A DNA stretch of 64,000 nt from Cunninghamia lanceolata (Eukaryota > Streptophyta > Pinopsida > Cupressales > Cupressaceae): contig BSBN01000039.1 of the NCBI GenBank assembly GCA_027924645.1, positions 21,302,001 through 21,366,000 on the forward strand, written 5' to 3'. The notes under the pieces were generated by a model. It had not been told where the DNA came from and made no database searches. It was given only the letters and a program-made list of their open reading frames with translations. Made by a program: the position numbers and the translations under genes. Numbering within the stretch: position 1 is the stretch's first letter; every line of letters starts with the position of its first letter. Below are positions 22,729 through 34,167 of this stretch, one piece after another.

Positions 22729-23993
22729 TGTTAAGAGGTAAAAAGAGGAGATGGAATATGTGAGTACACTAGATCAAACCCTCCTTTCACTCTAACATTC
22801 AAGGACAAAGACCGAGCCAAGCCACTACAAAATGGAAGAGGGCTCAGCTACTAATATTTGTGCTCTTGTTTGTCAAGGAAAGATAAGATTCAACCAATCT
22901 TTTATCAAACCCTAGGCTAAGTATGAAGGAAACCCTAGTTAGAAGATAACCAACTTGAAGTAGATGATCGACAATAGAAATTTGGAAACCAAAAGTATAG
23001 AGAGGATCAGTAAGCTGTCAGAACCTGTCTCCTAAAAGTAGGGGTGTTGAAGGACAAATTCAACAACCACCCAAGTCTAGATGTAGGATTTTGTCAGAGG
23101 TCAGAACATATGAAATGCTGCTACTAATGCTCATAACTCATATCCAGAAGCTTGAGGCCCTATAGACTAGGGCAGAAACCACCCAAGTCTAGTTAGAGGA
23201 ACATTATGAAACTATTTCTAGATCCTGAAACTCTATTTCCTACACTGCTTCTTTGTAGCTCCACTTTTCCTGAAACATGTACTTGTAACCTACACACAAG
23301 ATGACAAGAGAGGGGTTTGGGGTTGTGTTTACAGATTTGCCTCAGTCAAATCATGGGTTAGCATTCAATATTTCCCAACACTATTGTTAATGAGAGAGTG
23401 TGCTCTTGCAGGGCAGAGGCTAAAGATCCAAATGATGAAATGATTCAAATGATTCAAATAGCAATGATGTCACCTCGAAGGTGAAGTCCTTAGGAAGATG
23501 AACACTCTTCAACTCATAAGGAGATGGATGATGAAGCCATGTCTACAACAAACACACAAATACAAATACAAATCTGCAACAATAACACAATGAATGCCTT
23601 GAATGCTCTTTGCTCTAATATCATAAGTTTGTGTTGTCCATCTAGGTGTAAAATAAAGTCATAAACTCACTTATATATGCTTTCCCTCTAACATTTATGA
23701 ATTTAAATCACAAGAGTCGACAAGGAGAAACATTTTGGAAGGGCCCAAGCCAAAATACCAAAAGTTAGCCCTAACCAATTAGGAGAGACTTGGGTGGTTG
23801 GTGCCCAAGTCTAGGGGCCTAAATTGGGTTAGGGTTAAGCTAAAGGAGGTCCCAAGGGTCCCAAAATGTTCTGGGTGTCGGGGAATTTCCTTTGGGATGA
23901 TTATAATGTATAATTAAGTACAAGGAAGCAAATAGGACATAGGAGCTAAACTAGGAGGTAAAAAGGCATGTGGCCACTTTTTACTCCATAACA
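22729..23993 (-). repeat. 5' LTR of element G
   Basis: Starts tgttaagaggtaaaaagagg and ends ttttactccataaca. The adjacent interior (reverse complement TTTTAGTGAACCTGT) is not an initiator-Met primer site, so the priming tRNA is unclear. Confidence 0.85.
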
Positions 23994-24770
23994 GTATCTC
24001 TCTCTCTCTCTCTCTCTATCTAGCTCTCCCTCTCTCTATCTATATATCTCTAGATCTCCATCTTTCTAATCCTCTCTAGATATCTCTATCTTCTCTCCCT
24101 CTATCTCCATAGATCTCTTTATCCTCCCTATCTCTCCATCTCTCTATCTCTCCCTCTTTATATCTATCTCTCTATCTTTCCCTCCATCCCTCTTCATATC
24201 TCTCCCTCTCTATCTCTCTATCTCTCCCTCTTTATATCCCCACCTCTCTCTATCCCCTCTATCTCTCTCTATCTCCCCCTCTCTATAGCTCTCAATATCC
24301 CCCTCTCTATGTCTCTATCTACTTTTCTCTCCTTGTCTCTCTCCCCCTGTCTCTTTCCCCCTCTCCATCTCTCCCTCTCTAGCCCTATCTATCTATCTCC
24401 CCTTTGTCTCCCCTCCCCCTCTCTCCCTCTCCCTCTCTATCTATATTTGTCAATCTCCCCTTCCCCCCTTTCTCTTCCCTACCCTCTCTATCTCTCTCTA
24501 TATCTTTCTATCTCTATCTCTCTCACCCTCTCCCTCTCCATCTACTTCTATATATCTCCCTCTCTCTATCTTTATCTCTCCCTCCCTCTATCTCTCCTTC
24601 TCTCTCCCTCTATCCATCTCTCTCTATATCTCTCTCTATGTCTCTCTGTTCCCCCTCTCTCTCCATCTCTATCTCTCCCTCACTCTCCCCCCTCTATCTC
24701 TCTATTTCTATATTTCATTGTCCCTCTCCCCCTCTCTATCCATTTATCTCTCCATCTCTCTATTTGTTGT
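23994..24770. repeat. Long pyrimidine (TCTC/TATC) microsatellite
   Basis: About 780 bases of almost uninterrupted C and T with a few a and g. The open frames here (for example 24309-24812, Ser/Leu/Pro repeats) are by-products of the repeat. It probably continues as the tatctctatc tract at 17030-17058 on the other side of element G. Confidence 0.95.
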
Positions 24771-24937
24771 TTTATTCTTCTAGTATTGACTATAGTACTA
24801 GTGTATATCTAACATCCTTAAATTCCCCACTATCTTGTTGCTTGACCATATTAATACCCTAAAACTCTTTCTTATTGGTTTCTCAAATGTCTTTTATCAT
24901 AGAAATTATATGTAGATTTCAAATAAAAGAGAGAGTA

Positions 24938-25483
24938 GATTTCCTCTTCGAGGGTGCAAATGCAATGTACACTTCACCAATACCCATGGAGAGAAAATTC
25001 AAGAAGTGCACCAAGATAGAGTAGGCTAATAAAATACTTAAAGCATTTGAAGTGAAAAAAAAGGCATTAGAAGGCTAGGTCACCACAGATGTAGAGCAAG
25101 CCATTAAAGTTGAAGATACATAGGTAGAAGCAACTAAAAAACAACTCCTAGAGGTTAAAACAAAATTGACTAAAGCAACAATAGAGTTGGCAGTAGGGAA
25201 AAGCTAGATGGTAATTAAGACAACAACCAAGAATGCATTATCAAACTAAGTGGAAGAATTGGAGGTATAATTGAGCCATGAAAAGGCTAAAACTAGTGTC
25301 AAGGCTATTGAAATAGGATCACTAAAGAAAAAGGCATGTAGCCAAGATTATGAGCTAGCCAAGCTAAATAATCAAGTGGACACCTAGGCCCAGACACTTA
25401 AGGGCCTAAGAGAAAAAGAGACTGACCTAAAGAATATACTAGAATAATCAAAGGAGGAAGTCGAGGTAAAAAGCCCAAATTAA
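24938..25483 (+). pseudogene. Decayed coiled-coil reading frame
   Basis: One frame runs 182 codons with eight in-frame stops, all TAG or TAA and no TGA. Between stops it is rich in Lys, Glu, Ala and Leu with heptad-like spacing: VEATKKQLLEVKTKLTKATI, LSHEKAKTSVKAIEIGSLKK, YELAKLNNQVDT, LKGLREKETDLKNILE. Several stops fall where Gln would continue the helix. It looks like an old coding region for a coiled-coil protein, perhaps a gag-like or transposon accessory product. I cannot name it, and no neighbour explains it. Confidence 0.5.
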
Positions 25484-25493
25484 AGAGCTCAAA

Positions 25494-26943
25494 TAGTTAG
25501 TGGCTTCCCTTGACCACATCAAGGTCTTATGAAGATCATGTACTACAAGGCCAAAATGGAAGCCACATCATCTAAGCCTTGTGAAGATTACACTGAAAGG
25601 GCATAATAGAGGCCACATCATCTTTACTCTAGCCTTATAGTTTATGGAGATGGTGTAGGCTCTAAGTGATATGGTGAAGAAAGAGATTGATATGGTGGAA
25701 AAAGAGATTGGCATAGTTTTTATTTCTATAAAGAAATAGCATAAGTGTGTTATAACGTTATAATATGCTTGTGTTATAACATACTCAAGTTATAATATGC
25801 TTGCGTTAATGCGCTCGCATTATAATGCACTCACGTTATAATGTGCTCGCGTTATACCTTGTTTGGACCAAAAAGTGGTTTTGGCCACTTTTTGGTCCCC
25901 TATCTTTTTGCACATGCCTATCTAGTTTATGATAATAGCTTGAAATTTGAAGAGTACTGTAAAAAGAGAGGCAGATAGGCAACAATAGGTAGAAAGACAA
26001 CAACAAACAAGGGGACCTACATAGCACTGAGCAGGAGGACATGCATAACCTTAGGTGCACGAGGGAGTGATGAGGTGGAGATTGGCCTCATCATTATTTG
26101 AATAAAGTACCTTCTTTTATTGCCTAAAAACCCTAACATGTTATTATTAATCTGATTATATGATAAATTTTTGGCCATCCTAATTAAGAATGATGTATGT
26201 ATTTATGTTTTTCTATTATGTGTTAAAAGGGATTCTAATGCTAACATATCTTGGCAAAAAAAATTCATTTTTGATAAAACAAGGTAATAGAAGTTGATAG
26301 AGTTCATCTGGCTCTAGAAGATAAACTTTGGAGGAAGTGGAAATGGATGCTTGTATCTCATAAGAAGCTCCAAAATGTTTGTAGCTCCGGAATGTTCACA
26401 TTCTAAAGGTAGTTCTAGAGAAATCATGGTAATAGGAAATTATAGGCATGGTTAGAGAACCCAATATCTAAGAGAAATAATATATAGCATTGTGATGTTC
26501 ATTTTCTATATAGATGATTTTTTGAATGAATGCAAGCAGAGATATAGCTTTGTTTTACTTTCAACAAATCTAGAAATTTGTATCTGTGATGCTATTGTGA
26601 GTTACTAGAGTTCCAATCTCTGGAGAGTTGGCCACTCGATTGAGGAAGGAGAACAATGATTCATAGACAAGTGTTTTAATTCATGATGTTATTATGAGTT
26701 ACTATGTTTATGTTGAAGTGATGTTATTGTGAGTTACTCTGTTTCTATCGAAGTAACTGTTTCAACAAAAGGAATAAATTGTTTTAGTTTTTACCTATAG
26801 CTTAATTCATTTTGCGTTGTTCCTATATTATTTGTATTGTTCAATGTTACGTGTATTGTTCAATGTATTTGTAGTGTGTTGAAAAACTATGTTATGTAAA
26901 AATTAGTAAGCAATTTTTTTTTAACTTTAGGAGTTCATCTATT
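25494..26943. other. Unassigned interval left of element C
   Basis: AT-rich. It contains the gttataat repeat array listed separately and a duplicated gttattgtgagttact motif (around 26693 and 26722). The sequence ending at 26943 continues at 32950 after element C, so this is the target locus of C. Confidence 0.5.
25749..25856. repeat. Short ~20-bp tandem array (gttataatgngctcg)
   Basis: About six units of ttataa followed by tgctcg/tgcttg/cactca, for example gcattataatgcactcacg and ttataatgtgctcgcg. TTATAA makes each unit partly self-complementary. Confidence 0.75.
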
Positions 26944-26948
26944 GAAGT

Positions 26949-27857
26949 TGTTGGGATAAGGTGCCATTAACCTTGTAAATCCCAATATTGTATTAATTCC
27001 ATTTTATTATTTGTAATTTGTAATTACCCATAAGGGAATGAGGTAGTTTCACCGGCAATGGTAATTCTGGACTTACCGAAGGTAATTATGTAGTGACATT
27101 TACGGTTGGCAATTGTAAAAATCATGAGTAAATGAGGGTAGGTGCCACCTTGGGAGAATCTACTATTTTTAGCATGTATGACACACATCATAATGTTTGG
27201 TGAGTGCATGCAAGAGAATCTATGACAACTGCAAGTTGTCATAAGATTCTATGACACTGTGACGACATATGATGGATATTTAATAGGTGTAAGTTGCTAT
27301 GTTTAGCCCTAGGTGCCCATCTTGGGAAGATGCTTTCTAGAGGAATCTATGACGGTTATGACACATCATAAGATGCTAGGTAAGAGACCATATTTAGCCT
27401 TGGGCACCCAACTTTGCATGGCTGATTTTAAACAAGTGGCATGAGCTTGTAAGTTGGCTTTTATTGTTTGCATGTTGGAGATTCTCAGGAGAGAGAAAGT
27501 GGACACCTAGATTGGAGGGGAAATACTTCTATAAGTATATTTCCATGTAAATGTTGTAGGATGACAGTTTTTTGTACAGAGGTGCTGCCAGAGTGAAGGT
27601 TGGAGAGAAGAAGGAAGTGCATGTATTATGTTATTAAGTTTTTGAAGATAATATAACTTGAGCCTCTTTTCTTGGTGGACTTTTTTACCTGAAAGGGCTT
27701 TCTGCACATTATATCTTGTGTCATTCTTCTATGGTGTTTATTCCTATGTTTTGATTTGATTTCTAAATGCAATCTTCATTGATATTACACTGTTTGAGAT
27801 CATTTACATATTGTAATTAGATTTTTGTTTGAGTAGTGTTGCCTTCATTTTCTAACA
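26949..27857 (+). repeat. 5' LTR of element C
   Basis: Runs from tgttgggataaggtgccatt to ttcattttctaaca; repeated at 32041-32944. Confidence 0.95.
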
Positions 27858-27859
27858 TT

Positions 27860-27871
27860 TGGTATCGGAGC
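27860..27871 (+). promoter_or_regulatory. Primer-binding site of element C
   Basis: tggtatcggagc matches the initiator tRNA-Met site except g for a at position 8; it lies two bases after the LTR. Confidence 0.85.
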
Positions 27872-27967
27872 CTAGCCAACTTTGACTCTTGGGTGGTAGT
27901 GTGAAGGCTATTTAGCTGCAATGGGAGATTTGGTTGTATTTGTGTTTGCAGATCTTGAGTTGATATT

Positions 27968-28735
27968 ATGGCTGCATCCACCGTTGCTTTAACCTCTCGT
28001 TTGGACATTGAGAAGTTCAATGGTATGGGGTATGAGTTGTGGAAGCTGAAAATGGAGTATTTGCTGGAAGAAAGAAACCAGTGGTTGGCTATTACGAGAG
28101 AGAAGAAACCCGACAATGTCTCTCAAGATGAGTGGGATAGACTGGATAAAAAGGCACGAGGTATAATTTGATTATGTTTTTGCAGATTCCATCTTATTGA
28201 ATGTCATGAAGGAAGAGACTGTACATAGTCTGTGGAAGTGTTTGGGTGATATCTACCAAGCCAAGAGTATGGTAAAAAAACTTTACTTGAAGCATAAATT
28301 GTTTTCTATGAAAATGAAAGAGGGTGAATAGGTTACAAAGCATTTAAATTCATTTAATTCGTTGTTGAGTCAACTAGCATCTATAGATTTTAAAGTTATT
28401 GAGGAATATAAATGTATCTTACTTCTTTGTTCTTTACCTGAGCCTTGGGAGAATGTTATCCTTGCTATCATTGCTAACCTCACAAATCCAAAGTTGGATG
28501 CTCTTGTTGCAATTTTGTTGGCACAAGAATTAAGGAAGAAGAGTTCAGATAGTTCAGGGGATGCTCTTAGTGTCAGGGGAAGGTCTAAGGAAAGAGGACT
28601 GAAAGGAGATCAGAAAGGGGCTAAGGACAAATCTAAGGGCCAATCTAAGACTCCTGGAAAGAAGAACAAAGTTAAGTGTTGGAACTGTGGAAAGAGGGGA
28701 CATGTGAAAAAGGAGCACAGAAACTCAAAGAAATA
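27968..28735 (+). pseudogene. Element C Gag
   Basis: Opens MAASTVALTSRLDIEKFNGM, then stops after 67 codons (a shift near 28165). The second part is in the frame of 28362-28736 (LLCSLPEPWENVILAI, a Lys/Gly/Ser linker, knuckle CWNCGKRGHVKKEH). The fourth zinc ligand of the CCHC knuckle reads His instead of Cys (CAC). Similar in layout to element B gag. Confidence 0.85.
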
Positions 28736-28760
28736 GTGGGATATCGCTTCTGAGAAGTCC

Positions 28761-29205
28761 TTGAATGCAGGTGGAGATGTTTTACTTTCTGCATGCAATA
28801 TTGTTTTTAATGATCATTGGTTGGTTGACTCAAGATGCTCGTATCATATGACCCTGCATAAGGAATGGGTTTCCACATACAAAGAGTATGATGGAGGTAA
28901 AGTGTACCTTGGGGACAACTCTACATATCTAATAATTGGGAAAGGCAAGGTATTGTTATGTTTCAGTGATAGGAGGATTAAAACCCTCCCTAATGTTTTG
29001 CATGTTCTTGGATTAACTAGAGATTTGATTTCAATTTTGAAGTTGAATGATTTGGGAATGCATGTAAAATTTGATAAGCATGGTTGCAGATTGGTGAGAG
29101 GAAACTTAGTGGTAGCGAAGGGGAAGAGAATGGGAACATTATTTAGGCTAGATGCCACTACAGTTTGTAATTACTCTTATGTTTTGAAGCTTCTGAAAAC
29201 ACTTG
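28761..29205 (+). pseudogene. Element C protease, active-site Gly changed
   Basis: Reads HWLVDSRCSYHMTLHKEW: the D-S-G triad appears as D-S-R, a change expected to block the active site. It continues with YDGGKVYLGDNSTYLIIGKG, VLHVLGLTRDLISILKLNDL and GTLFRLDA. Open for most of its length, it ends just before the integrase HHCC region. Confidence 0.85.
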
Positions 29206-29206
29206 T

Positions 29207-30274
29207 ATGTTGTGGCACCATAGATTGGGTCACACAAGTAATAATGTTTTGAAAACTATTAAGAATAAAGATTTGTTGGATGGTTTTTCTTATTTTGATG
29301 AGCACTTTGATTTCTTTGAGCATTGTGTGTTTGGAAAACAAAACAAAACATCATTTCCTTTAGGAAGTAATAGAGCAAAAGAGAAGTTAGAGATTATTTA
29401 TTCAGATGTGTTTGGACCTATGGATAATGACTCTATCAGAAAATCTCATTATTTTGTCACCTTCATTGATGATGTATCCAGATTTACATGGATGTATTTT
29501 ATGAAACACAAATTTAAAGTTTTCACTAAGTTTTAGGATTTTAAAGTCTTAGTTGAAAACCAATCGGGATTAAAGATAAAAATATTAAGATTTGACAATG
29601 GAGGGGAATATTTCTCTAAGGAATTTGATGAGTTTTGTAAGCATGCAGGTATAATCAGACAAAAGATAACCCCGTATACACCACAACAGAATGGTGTTGC
29701 AGAAAGGATGAACTGAACAATCATGGAAGGAGCCAGAAGTATGTTAAGTGATTCATAGTTGGATAAATGCTTTTGGGTAGAGGTCGTGTGTATCACTTGT
29801 TACTTGATTAACATAACTCCTTGTAAGGCTCTTGATTCAACTCCTTATGAAGTGTGGACAGGTAAGAAACCTGTTTCACATTTAAGGGTTTTTGGCTATG
29901 AGGTTTTTGTTCATGTGCCTAAGGAAAAGCGATCTAAGTTGGATCCAAAAGCACATAAATGCATCTTCATTGGATATGGTGAGAATGTTAAAGGTTATAA
30001 GCTTTGGGATCCTCTAACTGAAAAATTTGTTTTCTCTAGAGATGTTATTTTCAGGGAACTTAGAGCTATTTCTAAACCCGAGCAGCCAAAAGAGAAAGAA
30101 AAGGTGAAGGGAGTGCATTTTGACTTAGAGCAAGAAGATGCACCTCAGGAAGAACACAATGATGGATTGGAGGGTGAAGAAGAAGAAGAAGAAGAAGAAG
30201 ATTCTAGTAGTTCTGATGAGGAATATTTTATTGTAACAAAAGAAGTTGGTGTAGAAGATCATTTAGAAGAATAA
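29207..30274 (+). pseudogene. Element C integrase (stops, otherwise well preserved)
   Basis: Reads MLWHHRLGHTSNNVLKTIKN, the zinc-region Cys partly lost (FFEHCVFGKQ), the catalytic Asp in IIYSDVFGPM, and after a TAG the second Asp in RFDNGGEYF and Glu in NGVAERMN. Two more stops (TGA, TAG) follow, then 29759-30274 with CITCYLINITPCKALDSTPY, EVWTGKKPVSHLRVFGYEVF, HKCIFIGYGENVKGYKLWDP and an acidic Glu run at the end. All three DDE residues are kept, unlike element A. Confidence 0.85.
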
Positions 30275-30429
30275 TTTGAGACTCTTACTCCATCCTTGAG
30301 GAGATCCACAAGACAATGAAACCCAATTGGTAGGTATAGCCCACCAGATTTCTATTGTGTATTTGTTTTATTGAGTACTGACGATGAACCTAGATCCTAC
30401 AGGGAAGCTATTCATGTAGATGATAGTGA

Positions 30430-31330
30430 GTCTTGACAGTTAGCCATACAGGAGGAGTTGATGGCTTTAGACTCTTGCAACACCTGGGATCTTGTTTGTT
30501 TTCTCAAAGGAAGAAAGGCCATAGGTTGCAAGTAGGTCTTCAAGAAGAAGTTTGGAGCAGATGGTTCATTGGAGAAGTATAAGGCTAGACTGGTAGCCAA
30601 GGGCTACTCCTAGAGAGAGGGAGTTGATTTCAATGAAATTTTCTCTCCTGTTGCTAAGTTAACTTCTATTAGATTTCTTTTATCCATTATTGTAGCTTTT
30701 GATTGGGAAATAGAGCAAATGGATGTTAAGACTGCATTCTTGCATGGATATCTTAAGGAAGAAATTTATATGCAACATCCTACAAGTTTTGAGGTAAAAG
30801 GAAAAGAACATTGGGTTTGTAGGTTAAAGAGGTCTCTTTATGGTTTGAAACAGTCCCCCAAAATGTGGTATCAAAAGTTTGACTCATTTGTGTTGAAATT
30901 GGGTTTTGTTAGAAGCGAGAAGGATCATTGTGTGTACATTCATTGCATTGATGATTCTATACTGATCATTGCATTGATGATTCTATACTGATCATTGCAT
31001 TGTATGTTGATGACATGTTATTTTTCAACAATACTAAGGGTATGATCAGTGAGTTGAAAGCTCAACTTTCAAGTGCATTCGATATGAAGGATCTTGGAGC
31101 TGTCAGGTATATTCTGGGTATGGAGATCAGGAGGGACATAGGTAACAAAAAGCTTTGGTTGTCTTAGAGTATGTGAATACCATTTTGTAGAGATTTAATA
31201 TGCAGGACTATAACCAAGTTAGAGTTCCTTTACCCATTGGTACTAAGCTTTCATTAGATATGTGTTAAAAGAATGAAGATGATTTTGAGGATATGTCTAA
31301 TGTGCCATATGCTAGGGTTGTAGGGAGTTT
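30430..31330 (+). pseudogene. Element C reverse transcriptase, frameshifted before YVDD
   Basis: Upstream portion (WDLVCFLKGRKAIGCK-like) with stops, then 30719-30991 open: MDVKTAFLHGYLKEEIYMQH, VCRLKRSLYGLKQSPKMWYQ, KFDSFVLKLGFVRSEKDHCV. A perfect 26-bp tandem duplication (30945-30970 and 30971-30996) shifts the frame immediately before the catalytic ALYVDDML, which is intact in the next frame. FDMKDLGAVRYILGMEIRRD and VVGSLMYAMVCTRP follow. Confidence 0.9.
30945..30996 (+). repeat. 26-bp tandem duplication in RT
   Basis: Two identical copies of a unit starting gcattgatgattctatactg. 26 is not a multiple of three, so it causes the frameshift before YVDD. Confidence 0.97.
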
Positions 31331-31981
31331 GATGTATGCAATGGTTTGCACTAGGCCATATATTGCCTAAGCAGTGGGAGTTTTGAGCATATTTATGTCT
31401 AACCCTGGTAGACAACATTGGAATTATGTGAAGAGAGTGTTTAAATAGCTTGCAGGTACTCCCAATTACTGTTTGGTTTATTTTGGTACTGATAGTGTTG
31501 ACAAAACTTTAGACATACAGGCATTTGTTGATGTAAATTGGGCAGGTGACTTGGATAGTCGAAGGTCCACTAGTGGCTATGTGTTTACTCTGTTTGGAGG
31601 AGTAGTGAGTTAGATGAGAAAATGGTAGCCCTCCGTTGCTTTGTCCACCACTAAAGCATAGTATATGGATGTTACTCATATCTCTAAGGAGGTAGTTTGT
31701 TTGAGGAGACTGTGTACAGGTATTGGTTTTGATTATAGGGTCATTTAGATTGGTTGTGATACCTAGAGTGCTATCTGTTTGGCCAAGAATCCTATGTATC
31801 ATGCTTGAGCTAAGCATGTTGATGTTCAGTATCACTTCGTTCGAGATTTGGTTGAAAGTGGACAGATTGAGCTGAAGAAGATAAACACTCAGGAGAATGT
31901 TGCAGATTCATTGACCAAGCTTGTGAGCACAAAGAAATTTTTTTGGTGCAGAGAGGCCACGGGCCTTGTTTCTAGTACCTA
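31331..31981 (+). pseudogene. Element C RNase H
   Basis: Readable in one frame with several TAG/TGA stops: FVDVNWAGDLDSRRSTSGYV, then stops where Trp and Gln normally lie, EVVCLRRLCTGIGFD, SAICLAKNPMYHA, a TGA in place of the Arg of the family's ARTKH motif, KHVDVQYHFVRDLVESGQIE, ENVADSLTKLVSTKKFFWC and the terminal GLVSST. The stop types point to C-to-T change on either strand. Confidence 0.85.
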
Positions 31982-32029
31982 ATTATTTTCATTTGATTTC
32001 CTATGGGTTGATTTACAATGTATAATGTC

Positions 32030-32040
32030 AAGTGGGAGAA
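32030..32040 (+). promoter_or_regulatory. Polypurine tract of element C
   Basis: aagtgggagaa directly before the 3' LTR; almost the same as the tract of element B. Confidence 0.9.
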
Positions 32041-32944
32041 TGTTGGGATAAGGTGCCATTAACCTTGTAAATCCCAAGATTGTATTTATTCCATTTTATT
32101 ATTTGTAATTTGTAATTACCCATAAGGGAATGAGGTAGTTTCACCAGCAGTGGTAATTCCAGACTTATCAGAGGTAATTATGGAGTGACATTTACGGTTG
32201 GCAATTGTAAAAATCACGAGTAAATAAGGGTAGGTGCCACCTTGGGAGAATCTAGTATTTTTAGCATGTATGACATACGTCATAATGTTTGGTGAGTGCA
32301 TGTAAGAGAATCTATGATAGTTGCAAGTTATCATAAGATTCTGACACCATGACACCATATGACGGATATTTAATAGGTGTAAGTTGCTATGTTTAGCCCT
32401 AGGCATCCATCTTGGGAAGAGACTTTCTAGAGGAATTTATGACGGTTATAATGCATCATAAGATGCTGTAAGAGACCATATTTAGGCTTGGGCGCCCAAC
32501 TTTGCATGGCTGATTTTGGACAAGTGGCATGAGCTTGTAAGTTGGATTTTATTGTTTGCATGTTGGAGGTTCTCAGGAGAGAGAAAGTGGATGCCTAGAT
32601 TGGAGGGAAAATACTTCTATAAGTATATTGCCATGTAAATGTTGTAGGATGACAATTTTTTGTACACAGGTGTTGTTGGAGTGAAGGTTGGAGAGAAGGA
32701 AGTGCATGTATTATGTTATTCAATTTTTGAAGATAATACAACTTGAGCCTCTTTTCTTGGTGGAGTTTTTTACTTGAAAGGGTTTCCTCCATGTTATATC
32801 TTGTGTCATTCTTCTATAGTGCTTATTCAAGTGTGTTGTGATTTAATTTCCGAATGCAATCTTCATTGATATTACACTGTTTGAGATCATTTACATATTG
32901 TAATCAGATTTCCATTTGAGTAGTGTTGCCTTCATTTTCTAACA
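32041..32944 (+). repeat. 3' LTR of element C
   Basis: Second copy of 26949-27857; followed by the target duplication gaagt. Confidence 0.95.
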
Positions 32945-32949
32945 GAAGT

Positions 32950-34160
32950 TGTCTTGAATAATTTAGTAGTGTAGATTTGCTTTCTCAAAACAACCAAGTA
33001 GTTGAATACTTTGTTTCAATTTTATGATAACTTTTGAATGTTTCTATAGTTTAGATTTTGAATGTTTTCCTAGTTTAGATTTTGAATGTTTCCATAGTTT
33101 AGATTTTGTTTCCACATAAGTATTTCTTATATTATGTAACTTACAATCACTGGAATGAGATATTTGATTGCCTATTACCTATAACCATCTCACACCACCT
33201 AGATTGACAACATAATAATTTATTAATGTACGAGGTTTGACGCCATCTCATCAATGAGGATAATCTTGGTGGTGCTCTTATTAGCTAGGAGCCCATTCTT
33301 GATGAGCTGGATAATTAGGATGTGTGAAAACTAGACGACCATGACTCACCTCCTATTGTTGGTGGTTTAGCTTTCATTGCCTAGGAGCTTTGTTTGTTTC
33401 TCTTTGATGTGATGTATAAGGCTCTGCCTTGCTTAGACTTTGGGGTGTGACTATCTCCACCTACCCTTTTTTTGTGCTATAGTATATTTTAATTTGTTTA
33501 TAATTAATATAAATACCTATTTCATTAAAAAAATAAAATTATGTATTAGATATATAAAACTTATGTGATGATAACAAAGTTAATTATAAAAGGTGGATTT
33601 TCAAATTCTCTTGCAATCATCTAAAGAAAATCTCAATAAACTTTAAAATGTTAGAACTTTAAAACTAATTGACATTCAAACTCAGTTATATGCAAAACCT
33701 TATCTATCCCACTTCACCCCTTTCCTCATACAATTTTTCAATTAAAAACGATGATAAATAAATTATTAAATTATATCTTTAAAAATATAACATCTTAAAT
33801 TATAATTATAATGATATTTTCATTGCTTTAAACTATTTAGTAGACATATAAAATACAAATATATTTATCAAATAACCTTTAATCTATCACAAAGAACCCC
33901 CCAAAAATTAAATCTTGCCTTCCCATGTAAGCCCAACCCTCTAAAAGATGAGACTGGATAATACCAGGTCAAAATAAATAAATAAATATATTTTCATTAC
34001 TTTAAACTATTTTGGGCATATAAAATAAATCTTCTTTTTTAACATTTATGTTTACTTAGGGCTTAGCGCGGGATTCTACTCTTATCTATGTTCTGAAAAT
34101 CCTCAATTTTGCTGTATTCCGATCGGTAAAATCACAGGCACCGGCTTTCAATTTATCGCC
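32950..34160. other. Interval upstream of the OST-subunit gene
   Basis: AT-rich. It has three units of tttgaatgttt...tagtttaga (33044-33112) and a diverged direct repeat of an attttcattnctttaaacta block (33811 and 33990). The last ~120 bases are less AT-rich (gcttagcgcgggattct) and may hold promoter and 5' UTR. No clear TATA box was found. Confidence 0.4.
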
Positions 34161-34167
34161 ATGGCAG
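34161..34167 (+). CDS. Proposed first coding exon of the KRTCAP2-like gene (7 nt)
   Basis: atggcag followed by a GT donor (gttagc). Joined to the acceptor at 48758 it gives M-A-V-Q-S and then the conserved M-T-G-P-G start in frame. An upstream exon must exist, because a good acceptor (ttttgcag) lies eight bases before the conserved ATG. This site is the best candidate I found in a gene-like context. The conserved ATG at 48767 aligns with the usual start of plant homologues and may be the true start, in which case the upstream exon is only 5' UTR. Confidence 0.45.

Larger units (their letters stand above)
17059..23993 (-). mobile_element. LTR element G, probably non-autonomous
   Basis: Two direct repeats of about 1.27 kb bound a 4.4-kb interior. 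Orientation is minus: GAGTGGGGGCTAAA precedes the LTR start TGTTATGG at 18328. The interior has no integrase or RT that I can find. It holds three 411-bp tandem repeats and a decayed frame with a retropepsin-like passage. Flanks (atatc left, gtatc right) may be a 5-bp target duplication with one change. Both flanks are pyrimidine microsatellite, so it landed in that tract. Confidence 0.75.
26949..32944 (+). mobile_element. Ty1/copia LTR retrotransposon C, complete but dead
   Basis: The insertion is intact: 5-bp target duplication gaagt at 26944-26948 and 32945-32949, LTRs of 909 and 904 bp, primer-binding site, gag, protease, integrase, RT, RNase H and polypurine tract. By eye the first ~330 LTR bases differ at about two dozen sites, so it is old. 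The frame is broken by many TAG/TGA stops, one 26-bp duplication and a few shifts. Its protein wording is closest to element B among the elements here. Confidence 0.95.

Noticed and set aside
24309..24862. Two long overlapping open frames (167 and 152 codons)
   Set aside because: They are Ser/Leu/Pro translations of the CT microsatellite, open in several frames at once.
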